From the NCBI RefSeq assembly GCF_020010925.1, contig NZ_JAGJBZ010000001.1, positions 1,736,001 through 1,800,000 of the forward strand: DNA of 64,000 nucleotides, given 5' to 3'. Shown piece by piece: positions 23,178 to 30,251 of the stretch. The notes under the pieces were generated by a model. The model saw only the letters and a program-made list of their open reading frames with translations. It was not told the DNA's origin and searched no databases. The translations under genes and the position numbers were made by a program. Numbering within the stretch: the first letter of the stretch is position 1; every line of letters begins with the position of its first letter. The stretch is from Streptomyces griseiscabiei (GTDB lineage: Bacteria > Actinomycetota > Actinomycetes > Streptomycetales > Streptomycetaceae).

Positions 23178-24194
23178 TTACTGCTTCGGGAGGTCGACGC
23201 CGGTGGCCTTGGCGATGTCGGCGAGCATCTCCTCGGCGGCCTGGACGCCGATGCCGGACATCCAGGTCTCGTCCGGGACCTCGACGACCTTGCCGTCCTT
23301 GACGGCGGGCAGGTCCTTCCAGACCGGGTTGGAGGTGACCTGCTTCTGCTGGGTCTTGTCCGGGGTGTCGGCGGTGGTGACGAAGATCAGGTCGGCGTCG
23401 GCCTGGTCGATCTCCTCCGGGCTGACGTCCTTCATGGTGACGGCCGGGTCGTCGGAGATCTGCGACTTCGGGCGCTGGAAGCCGACGTCGTCGAGGACGA
23501 CTCCGCTGTAGGAGTTGGAGGCGTACAGACGGGTCGGGCCGGCGACGAAGCGGACGACGGAGACGGTCGGCAGGGTGCCGTCCTTCTTCTTGACGGCCGC
23601 GCCGAGCGCCTCGGCCCGGGTCTCGTACTCCTTCAGCTCGGCCGCGGCCTCGTCCTCCAGGCCCAGTGCCTCGGCGTGGACCTTGAGGTTCTCCTTCCAC
23701 ACACCGCCGGTGGTCTCGGTGAACACGGTCGGGGCGATGGCGCTGAGCTTGTCGTAGACCTTCTCGTGGCGGACCTTGGAGGACAGGATCAGATCGGGCT
23801 TCAGGGAGGCGATCTTCTCCAGGTTCGGCTCCAGCAGTGGGCCGACGTCCGTCGTGTTCTTGAGGTCGCCCTCCAGGTACGCCGGGAAGCCGCCCTCCGT
23901 CTTGAAGTGCGGGGCGACGGCGCCGACCGGGTCGATGCCGAGCAGGGTGACGTCGTCCAGCTCGCCGGTGTCGAGGACGACGACCTTCTTGGGCTGCGAC
24001 GGGATCTCGACGTCACCCATCACGGTCTTGAGGGTGCGCGGGAAGGCGGCGCTGTCGGCGCCGGCCTGGGCGGTGTCGCTCCCCTTCGCCGTGTCGGCGT
24101 CGCCGCAGGCGGCCAGGAGGCCGGTGCCGAGGACGACGGTGAGAAGCGCGGCGGTGGGTCGGCCGAATCCGCGCAGGGGGGATCGCTTGAGCAT
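23178..24194 (-). CDS. Ferric-siderophore-binding lipoprotein (FecB/FhuD type)
   Basis: 338-aa periplasmic-binding-fold lipoprotein. The signal peptide ends in the lipobox LLAAC, followed by GDADTAKGS. The TroA-like fold is seen in KKVVVLDTGELDDVTLLGID, LEPNLEKIASLKPDLILSSK and DADLIFVTTADTPDK. It captures the ferric siderophore for the FecCD-type permeases and FecE-type ATPase encoded just upstream. A run of six 8-bp repeats occupies its leader and the RBS is weak. Confidence 0.92.
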   Translation of the reverse strand: MLKRSPLRGFGRPTAALLTVVLGTGLLAACGDADTAKGSDTAQAGADSAAFPRTLKTVMGDVEIPSQPKKVVVLDTGELDDVTLLGIDPVGAVAPHFKTEGGFPAYLEGDLKNTTDVGPLLEPNLEKIASLKPDLILSSKVRHEKVYDKLSAIAPTVFTETTGGVWKENLKVHAEALGLEDEAAAELKEYETRAEALGAAVKKKDGTLPTVSVVRFVAGPTRLYASNSYSGVVLDDVGFQRPKSQISDDPAVTMKDVSPEEIDQADADLIFVTTADTPDKTQQKQVTSNPVWKDLPAVKDGKVVEVPDETWMSGIGVQAAEEMLADIAKATGVDLPKQ

Positions 24195-24213
24195 GAGGAA
24201 TGGTCTTTCTCGG

Positions 24214-24261
24214 TGGATATATGGATACGTGGATACGTGGATGTATGGAGTCGTGGACGAG
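24214..24261. repeat. Six tandem 8-bp repeats (TGGATACG type)
   Basis: Units read TGGATATA, TGGATACG, TGGATACG, TGGATGTA, TGGAGTCG and TGGACGAG, so they degenerate outward from two identical central units. The array fills the gap between the ATPase stop and the lipoprotein start, 20 bp from the latter. It could vary in copy number and affect translation or spacing. Confidence 0.75.
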
Positions 24262-24264
24262 CGG

Positions 24265-25086
24265 TCAGGGGGTCGCGGGCTCGGGGGTGTGCCGGGACGC
24301 GCGGCCCTTCGGGACGACCAGCGGGGTGCCGGTCTCCGGGTCGGGGACGACCCGGCAGTCCACGTCGAACACGGACCTGACCAGGTCCGCGTCGAGTACG
24401 TCGGCCGGTGGGCCCGCGGCGGCGAGGCGTCCGTCCTTGAGCACGACCATGTGGTCGGCGTAGCGGGCGGCCTGTCCGAGGTCGTGCAGCACCATCACCA
24501 CGGTGCGGCCGGCCTCGCTGTGCAGGGCGGCGACCAGGTCGAGGACGTCGAGCTGGTGTCTCAGGTCGAGGAAGGTGGTCGGTTCGTCGAGCAGGAGCAG
24601 CTCTGTGTCCTGCGCCAACGCCAGGGCGATCCAGGCGCGTTGGCGCTGGCCGCCGGAGAGCGCGTCGACGGGCCGGTCCCGCAGTGCGGCCGTCCCGGTG
24701 CGCTCCAGCGCCTCGTCCACGGCCCGCTGGTCGGTGGTGGACCAGGGGCTCAGCAGCCGTTGGTGCGGGTAGCGGCCGAGTCGTACGAGCGCCTCGACGG
24801 TGATGGCCTCCGGGGTGACCGGCTGCTGCGGGAGCAGGCCCATGCGGAGGGCCAGTGCGCGGGCCGGCATGCGGTGGATGTCGGCGCCGTCGAGGGTGAC
24901 CGATCCGGCGGTGGGTGCGAGCAGTCGGCTGAGGCCTCTCAACAGGGTTGACTTACCGCAGGCGTTGGGGCCGACGATCGCGGTCACGGCCCCGCCGGGC
25001 AGCGTCAGGTCGAGCCCGCCGACGACGAGGCGGTCGCCGTAGCGCAGGTCGAGGTGCTGGGTGGAGAGCTGGTTGGTGGGGGGCAT
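24265..25086 (-). CDS. Iron-siderophore ABC transporter ATPase (FecE type)
   Basis: 273-aa ATPase energising ferric-siderophore uptake. Walker A is GPNACGKST; the Q-loop is LLPQQPVTPE; the signature is ALSGGQRQRAW; Walker B is LLLLDEPTTFLD; the H-loop is VLHD. Length and the LRYGDRLVVGGLDLTLPGGA start match FecE/FepC. The ATG at 25086 has AGGAG six bases upstream. It is separated from the permease genes by a long palindromic repeat, which could reduce read-through. Confidence 0.93.
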   Translation of the reverse strand: MPPTNQLSTQHLDLRYGDRLVVGGLDLTLPGGAVTAIVGPNACGKSTLLRGLSRLLAPTAGSVTLDGADIHRMPARALALRMGLLPQQPVTPEAITVEALVRLGRYPHQRLLSPWSTTDQRAVDEALERTGTAALRDRPVDALSGGQRQRAWIALALAQDTELLLLDEPTTFLDLRHQLDVLDLVAALHSEAGRTVVMVLHDLGQAARYADHMVVLKDGRLAAAGPPADVLDADLVRSVFDVDCRVVPDPETGTPLVVPKGRASRHTPEPATP

Positions 25087-25155
25087 TGGGGCTCCTGGCG
25101 CGGTCGGTGGGGGGTGTCAGGGGTACATGGGCGGGTGCGGGTCCGGTGGGGCTTC

Positions 25156-25253
25156 TCGCGCAGTTCCCCGCGCCCCTGAAAGCCCAGGCCCCTGCGGGCC
25201 TGAAAAGCACGGGGCGCAGCCCCTGCTTTTCAGGGGCGCGGGGAACTGCGCGA
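25156..25253. repeat. Long palindromic repeat element, copy 1
   Basis: Perfect 26-bp inverted arms at 25156-25181 (TCGCGCAGTTCCCCGCGCCC..) and 25228-25253. Nested inside is a second hairpin with arms CTGAAAAGCA/TGCTTTTCAG. Related copies occur at 47845-47885 and 52925-52985. This is a dispersed Streptomyces intergenic element, here between the permease stop and the ATPase start, where it may act as a partial terminator or mRNA stabiliser. Confidence 0.8.
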
Positions 25254-25313
25254 CCAGCCCCCACGCACCCGCAGACGCCGACGCACCCCGCGCACCCCCC
25301 ACCGCCCGCGCCC

Positions 25314-26393
25314 TCACACCCCCCTCCCCCGCACCACCGCACCGCCCCGGAACATCAGCACCAGCAGCCACGGCGCCCCGAGCGTCGCCGTCGCCGCGCC
25401 GACCGGCAGTCCCTCGACGGGAAGCAGATGCTGGACGACAAGATCCGCGGCCAGCAACAGCACCGCCCCGGTGAGCGCGGCCAGCGCGAGCGTCGCCGCG
25501 GTGGGCGGGCCGGTGAGGAAGCGGACGATGTGCGGGACGGCGAGGGCGACGAAGGTGACGGGGCCGGCGAGCGCGGCGGCCAGCGAGGCCAAGGTGATGG
25601 CGACGAGAAGGAGTTGAAGGCGGGCGGCGGAGGTGTCGAGGCCGAGCGCGCCGGCCGAGTCGTCGCCCAGGTCGAGCAGGGCGAGACGGCGGTGGGTGAT
25701 CAGCGCGGCGGCCAGGGCGAGCAGGACGGCGGCGCCCGCCCCCCAGACCTCCGTCCAGGTCCGGCCGTACACCGACCCGGTGGTCCACTGGAGCGCCGAG
25801 CCCGCCAGTTCGGCCGGGAAGCGCACGATCATCAGGTTGACCGCGGCGGCCAGGCCCGCCTGGACGGCGAGGCCGGTGAGGACGAGCCGGGTGACGGCCA
25901 GCCCCGACCGCCAGGCGAACACACCGAGCAGCAGGGCGGAGAGCAGGCCTCCGGCCAACGCGCCCACGGGGATGAGCAGTTGGGAGGCTCCGGCGGCCAG
26001 CAGCGCGACCGCGCCGAGCGAGGCGCCGCCCGTCACGCCCATCACGTCCGGGGAGGCGAGCGGGTTGCGGAACAGCCGTTGCAGGACACAGCCCGCGGCA
26101 CCCAGTCCGGCACCGGCCACGAGGGCGGCGACGGCACGCGGCGCCCGGAACTCCCGCACCACCAGCACATCGCCGGGGTCGCCGAGCCCGATCAGCGCAC
26201 GGAGTGCCGTGGACGCGGGCATGTCCGTCTCGCCCGTGGAGACGGAGACCGTGAGCAGGGCGAACAGGGCGAGGAGGCCGACCGTGCCGTACCCGAGGAG
26301 GCGGGCGCGGCCCGGTGTGCGGCGGCGCGTGTGGCGGCGTACGGCCGCTTCGTGGGGCATCGCGGGCGTCGTCATGGGGGCCATCGGGGTCAT
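25314..26393 (-). CDS. Iron-siderophore ABC permease (FecCD family), second
   Basis: 359-aa FecCD-family permease with about nine to ten membrane helices. Family markers include FRAPRAVAALVAGAGLGAAG, FRNPLASPDVMGVTGGASLG, and GPVTFVALAVPHIVRFLTGP near the ATPase-contact loop. The ATG at 26393 overlaps the stop of the first permease (ATGA). A much longer open frame to 27023 is out of register with the neighbour and rejected. It forms the channel with its partner and the FecE-type ATPase. Confidence 0.92.
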   Translation of the reverse strand: MTPMAPMTTPAMPHEAAVRRHTRRRTPGRARLLGYGTVGLLALFALLTVSVSTGETDMPASTALRALIGLGDPGDVLVVREFRAPRAVAALVAGAGLGAAGCVLQRLFRNPLASPDVMGVTGGASLGAVALLAAGASQLLIPVGALAGGLLSALLLGVFAWRSGLAVTRLVLTGLAVQAGLAAAVNLMIVRFPAELAGSALQWTTGSVYGRTWTEVWGAGAAVLLALAAALITHRRLALLDLGDDSAGALGLDTSAARLQLLLVAITLASLAAALAGPVTFVALAVPHIVRFLTGPPTAATLALAALTGAVLLLAADLVVQHLLPVEGLPVGAATATLGAPWLLVLMFRGGAVVRGRGV

Positions 26394-27415
26394 CGGGCGA
26401 CCTTCCGGGCGAGCACGGCCAGCAGGGGCGCGCCGAGGAACGCGGTGACGATGCCGACCTCCAGTTCCGCGGGGCGGACGACCAGGCGGCCGAGGATGTC
26501 GGCGGTGAGGAGGAGCAGAGGTCCGGCGATCAGGCAGCCGGGGATCAGGAGCCGGTGGTCGCCGCCGAGGAGGGGGCGGACGAGGTGGGGTGCGGCGAGT
26601 CCGATGAAGGCGACCGGGCCCGCCACGGCGACGGCCGATCCGGCGAGGAGGACGACCGCGATGCCGCCGGCGAGCCGGACGCGGGTGACGGGGACGCCGA
26701 GTGCCTGGGCCGAGTCGTCGCCCAGGGCGAGGGCGTTGAGGGCGGGGGCGACGGCCCCGGCGAGCAGCAGTCCGAGCACGAGGGTCGGCAGGACCGGCCA
26801 GAGGGTGTCGAGTGGGCGTCCGGCGATGGACCCGGCCAGCCAGAAGCGTGCCTCGTCGAGGGTGCGCCGGCTGGCCAGCATGACCGCCGACGTCCAGGAC
26901 AGCAGCACGAGTTGGAGCACGGTGCCGCCGAGGGCGAGCCGTACGGGGTCGATGTCCCCGGCGCGGCGGGACAGCGCCTGGGCGAGGACCGCCGCCCCCG
27001 CGGCCCCGGCGAAGGCGAACCACACGTATGCGACGGGGTCGTTGAGCTTCAGCGCGAAGATGGCGACGACGACCGCGAAGCCCGCGCCGGCGTTGATTCC
27101 CAGGGTGGTCGGTGAGGCGAGCGGGTTGCGGGTGACGCCCTGTGCCACGGCGCCCGCGACGCCGAGCGCGGCGCCGACCGCGAGGCCGATGACCGTGCGC
27201 GGCAGCCGAAGGCCCGTCACCACCAAAGCGTCCCGGCCCTCTCCATGTCCTGACAGTGCGTCGAGGACAGTGGACAGGGGGACGGAGCGGGCTCCGAGGG
27301 CGAGGCTCAGCGCGGCACAGAGCGCCAGCGCGCCGATTCCGCCGAGGAACAGGGGCAGGTGCCTCAGGGCACGCGGGGGCACGCCGGTCGGCGCAACCCG
27401 TTCGGTCGCAGTCAC
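26390..27415 (-). CDS. Iron-siderophore ABC permease (FecCD family), first
   Basis: 341-aa permease, partner of the one downstream. Signatures are LRLPRTVIGLAVGAALGVAG, TRNPLASPTTLGINAGAGFA and GPVAFIGLAAPHLVRPLLGG. I place the start at GTG 27415 (VTATERVAPTG). The ATG at 27439, which gives eight more residues, lies inside the iron box at 27427-27445, so the promoter would overlap it. Neither has a strong RBS. First gene of the minus-strand uptake and biosynthesis run that appears to extend to 15881. Confidence 0.9.
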   Translation of the reverse strand: MTATERVAPTGVPPRALRHLPLFLGGIGALALCAALSLALGARSVPLSTVLDALSGHGEGRDALVVTGLRLPRTVIGLAVGAALGVAGAVAQGVTRNPLASPTTLGINAGAGFAVVVAIFALKLNDPVAYVWFAFAGAAGAAVLAQALSRRAGDIDPVRLALGGTVLQLVLLSWTSAVMLASRRTLDEARFWLAGSIAGRPLDTLWPVLPTLVLGLLLAGAVAPALNALALGDDSAQALGVPVTRVRLAGGIAVVLLAGSAVAVAGPVAFIGLAAPHLVRPLLGGDHRLLIPGCLIAGPLLLLTADILGRLVVRPAELEVGIVTAFLGAPLLAVLARKVAR

Positions 27416-27426
27416 GAAACGTGAGC

Positions 27427-27445
27427 TTAGGTTAGGCATGCTTTA
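27427..27445. promoter_or_regulatory. IdeR/DmdR iron box of siderophore operon
   Basis: The 19-mer begins TTAGGTTAGGC, identical to the first 11 bases of the consensus TTAGGTTAGGCTAACCTAA; the second half-site is degenerate. It is immediately upstream of the first permease, so the operon should be derepressed under iron limitation. Confidence 0.75.
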
Positions 27446-27572
27446 GTTTTCAACAGCTGTGGATCCACTGTGACCCACACCGCCCTTGATCAACTCGTAA
27501 GTAACTTTGCTGGTCAGCGACGCACACGACTACTTCACACTCTCCCTGGTCATCGACACACGATCTTGCAGC

Positions 27573-27591
27573 TAAGGTAAGCCTTACCTCC
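27573..27591. promoter_or_regulatory. IdeR/DmdR iron box of FhuF-like gene
   Basis: Contains the perfect palindrome AGGTAAG-C-CTTACCT (27575-27589), close to the iron-box consensus. It lies 38 bp upstream of the FhuF-like start on the divergent side, so both transcription units are predicted to share iron control. Confidence 0.78.
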
Positions 27592-27628
27592 CCCGCTCGC
27601 CAAACCCCTTCACGCTCTGGAGTTACCG

Positions 27629-28477
27629 ATGACCGTGGCCCACCTGGAGACCTCCCAGGCCGACACCGCCACGCACGTCCCGGAACTCCTCGCCGCCGCC
27701 TATCGCCGCCTGGACGGACTGTGCGAGGCGCTGTCCGTCCGGGTCGCCGTGCCCGCGGCCCGAACCGCGGGCCGCACGGTCGGCCTGATGGAGGGTCAGG
27801 CGACCGTCGAGGCCTTCGTCGACGCGGAGGCCGCCCGCATCCAGGACCGCTACGCCCACTCGGCGCCCCGGCATGTCGCCGCCTCGCGCGCCCTGCACGA
27901 CTACGCCTGGTCGGTCGGCCTGCTGATGAGCGGTGTCTGGTTCCTGGAGCGGCGCGTGCCCCGGGTCGCGCCGGGCGACATACGGGTCGACCTCGCGACC
28001 GGCATGTTCGAGATCGCCCCCGGCTCCGAGTTGGTCTGCCTCCCGGACGACCCGGCGCTCGCCCTGCCCGGCGCCCGCGCGGTCGCCCATCAGGAGGCGC
28101 TGCGCGCGGAGTTGAGGGCCGCCGTCGCGGACCATATGGGTCCGGTGCTGGACGCGATCGGCCCGTACGCCCGCCGGGGGTCACGCGCGCTGTGGGGTCT
28201 GGTCTCCGACGACCTGGTCTCCGGCCTCTGGTATCTGGGCCGGATGAGGGGCGACGAGGCCGCCGGTGTCCGGGCCGCCACGGCGGTTCTCCCCACCGCC
28301 CACGCCCCCTTCCCCGGCGGCGCCGACTTCCGTTCGCTCCGGACCGGCGACGGCCGCGAACACCCGACCCGCACCCGCATGGGCTGCTGCCTCTACTACA
28401 CGATCCGCCCCGCCGAGGCCTGTTCCACCTGCCCGCGCACCTGCGACGCGGAACGGCTGCGACGGCTGGAGGGCTGA
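27629..28477 (+). CDS. FhuF-like (2Fe-2S) siderophore-iron reductase
   Basis: 282-aa cytosolic protein. The C-terminal motif GCCLYYTIRPAEACSTCPRTC has the C-C-x10-C-x2-C spacing of FhuF, whose four cysteines bind an unusual 2Fe-2S cluster and which releases iron from internalised siderophores by reduction. The body is helical (HDYAWSVGLLMSGVWFLERR). The ATG at 27629 is behind CTGGAG. Divergent from the uptake operon and under its own iron box. No membrane segment or signal peptide. Confidence 0.88.
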   Translation: MTVAHLETSQADTATHVPELLAAAYRRLDGLCEALSVRVAVPAARTAGRTVGLMEGQATVEAFVDAEAARIQDRYAHSAPRHVAASRALHDYAWSVGLLMSGVWFLERRVPRVAPGDIRVDLATGMFEIAPGSELVCLPDDPALALPGARAVAHQEALRAELRAAVADHMGPVLDAIGPYARRGSRALWGLVSDDLVSGLWYLGRMRGDEAAGVRAATAVLPTAHAPFPGGADFRSLRTGDGREHPTRTRMGCCLYYTIRPAEACSTCPRTCDAERLRRLEG

Positions 28478-28505
28478 TCCACGCGGGCGCGGCCGGTGGT
28501 GCGCC

Positions 28506-29195
28506 CTACTCCACGAAGTCGGGGTTCCAGGGCAGCACCCGGAAGTTCCCCGTGCCGCCCCTGATCTTCTCGAACGGCGCCGAACTCACGCACTTGGGCA
28601 GGTCCTTGGTCTCCTCCGGATTGCCCACGGAGGCCCAGCTGTAGCCCAGCCGGTCGCGCCGACCCTGATCGTGCACGGTGAAGCCGACCCGGTTGCCCTT
28701 GGCGTCCGGCAGGTCGGTCCTCGTGATGACACCGGTGGCGACGGCGACCTTGCCTCCGGTCACCAGACAGTCGATCCGCCCCTCTGCCCAGTGGCTCTCG
28801 TCGCCCAGGCGGTGGCTGAAGCGGAAGGTGCCGGTGGCCAGCGTCGGATCCGTGGTGTGCTCGGCGGCGAGATGTGCGTCGAAGGTGAAGGAGATGTCCT
28901 CCTCGGAGACCCGGGAGAGTGTGCCGGTTCCGGTCAGGGCCGCCGCCTCCCGCGGCTTCCCGGAGACGGCGCCCTCCCTCGGCTTCCCGGACACGGTGTC
29001 GGAGGCGGCTTCCGGCGCACGCCCGGCGGCCGACGCCGGTCCGACGGCCGCGGGGCCGAGGACCACCGACCCCGCGACCAGCGATCCGGTGACCGCCGCG
29101 GCGACCAGCACGCCGGTTCCGGTCCGGGCGCGGGCGCGGGTGCGGGTGTGTATGCGGGTGCTTGTGCGGCCGGCGGACAGTAACCGATGAATCAT
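28506..29195 (-). CDS. Secreted protein of unknown function
   Basis: 229-aa protein with an Arg/Thr-rich N-region, a hydrophobic core (TGVLVAAAVTGSLVAGSVVL) and an Ala-rich cleavage site (ASAAG), so exported by Sec or Tat. A short duplicated peptide (VSGKPRE twice) follows. The mature part (DISFTFDAHLAAEHTTDPTL, then GTFRFSHRL, then GRIDCLVTGGKVAVATGVI) is beta-rich with two Cys and resembles Streptomyces secreted proteins I cannot name. The ATG at 29195 has GAAGGG upstream; the longer frame to 29270 would cross a 22-bp palindrome. Convergent with the FhuF-like gene. Confidence 0.75.
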   Translation of the reverse strand: MIHRLLSAGRTSTRIHTRTRARARTGTGVLVAAAVTGSLVAGSVVLGPAAVGPASAAGRAPEAASDTVSGKPREGAVSGKPREAAALTGTGTLSRVSEEDISFTFDAHLAAEHTTDPTLATGTFRFSHRLGDESHWAEGRIDCLVTGGKVAVATGVITRTDLPDAKGNRVGFTVHDQGRRDRLGYSWASVGNPEETKDLPKCVSSAPFEKIRGGTGNFRVLPWNPDFVE

Positions 29196-29217
29196 GACAA
29201 GGCCCTTCGTCGTGGAC

Positions 29218-29239
29218 GGTGCCCGGAATTCCGGGCACC
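29218..29239. promoter_or_regulatory. 22-bp perfect palindrome upstream of secreted-protein gene
   Basis: Half-sites GGTGCCCGGAA and TTCCGGGCACC abut with no spacer, 23 bp upstream of the start codon at 29195. With no loop it is more likely a dimeric-repressor operator than an RNA hairpin. The remaining gap to 29385 holds a repeated CCGGTGTGCGCCC but no gene. Confidence 0.55.
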
Positions 29240-29384
29240 ACCCACGGTCCTCCGGCCGACGGCCCGTCACATCCGCCGCCGGTCGTCACCGCGGGTCCGC
29301 CCCGAAGGGCACGGCCGGACCCGGTGTGCGCCCTGAGAGGTACGCCGGTGTGCGCCCGTGGCCGCATGCCCCGCCCGGCGGAAC

Positions 29385-30251
29385 TCAGGCCGCCGGGTAC
29401 GCGTAGAAGCCCTGCCCCGACTTCCGGCCGAGGCGACCGGCGGCCACCATGCGGCGGAGCAGCGGCGGGGGCGCGTACAGCGGTTCGGCGTGTTCCTCGT
29501 AGAGCGACTCGGCGATGGCCTGGGCCGTGTCGAGGCCGATCAGGTCGAGGAGCCGGAGCGGGCCCATGGGATGGGCGCAGCCGAGTTCCATGCCGTGGTC
29601 GATGTCCTCGGCGGTGGCGGTGCCCGACTGGACCATGCGGACGGCGGAGAGCAGATACGGCAGCAGCAGGGCGTTGACGATGAACCCCGCCCGGTCCGGG
29701 GCCTGGACGGCGGTCTTGCCCAGTTGCTCGACGGCGAAGCGGCGGACCCGCTCGACGGTGTCGGCGCCGGTGGTGAGGGCGGGGATGATCTCCACCAGCG
29801 CCTGGACGGGCACGGGGTTGAAGAAGTGCAGTCCCACCACACGGTCCGGCCGTCCGGTGACGGTGGCCAGGTCGGTCAGCGGGATGGAGGACGTGTTGCT
29901 GGCGAGGATCGCGTCACCGTCACCGAGGACCTTGTCCACGTCCCGGAAGAGGGCGCACTTCAGGTCGCGGTCCTCCACGGCGGCCTCGACGACCAGGTCA
30001 CGGTCGGCGAGGTCGCCGAGGTCCGTGGAGAAGGACAACCGGGCGAGGGCACGGTCGCGTTCGTCGCCCGTGAGTCTGCTGCGGCGTACGGCCCTGTCGA
30101 GGGAGGCCTCGATCCGGCGGCGCCCGGCGTCGAGCGCCGCCGGGCCGGCCTCGACCACCAGTACGTCCGGTCCGGCGCGGGCCACCGTCTCGGCGATGCC
30201 GGAGCCCATGAGGCCGCAGCCGAGAACACCCACGTGTGAGACAGCGGTCAT
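29385..30251 (-). CDS. 3-hydroxyacyl-CoA (3-hydroxybutyryl-CoA type) dehydrogenase
   Basis: 288-aa NAD(P)-dependent dehydrogenase of the HBD/FadB2 family. It has the Rossmann motif VGVLGCGLMGSGIA, ASNTSSIPLTDLA, GLHFFNPVPVQALVEIIP (catalytic His region), and DRAGFIVNALLLPYL with the C-terminal helical domain. It oxidises 3-hydroxyacyl-CoA to 3-ketoacyl-CoA. The start overlaps the stop of the ferredoxin-reductase-like gene (ATGA). Last gene of the catabolic operon beginning with the cupin gene at 37329. Confidence 0.92.
   Translation of the reverse strand: MTAVSHVGVLGCGLMGSGIAETVARAGPDVLVVEAGPAALDAGRRRIEASLDRAVRRSRLTGDERDRALARLSFSTDLGDLADRDLVVEAAVEDRDLKCALFRDVDKVLGDGDAILASNTSSIPLTDLATVTGRPDRVVGLHFFNPVPVQALVEIIPALTTGADTVERVRRFAVEQLGKTAVQAPDRAGFIVNALLLPYLLSAVRMVQSGTATAEDIDHGMELGCAHPMGPLRLLDLIGLDTAQAIAESLYEEHAEPLYAPPPLLRRMVAAGRLGRKSGQGFYAYPAA

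Noticed and set aside
29322..29357. Repeated CCGGTGTGCGCCC
   Set aside because: Two copies only in a GC-rich gap, without symmetry or promoter context.
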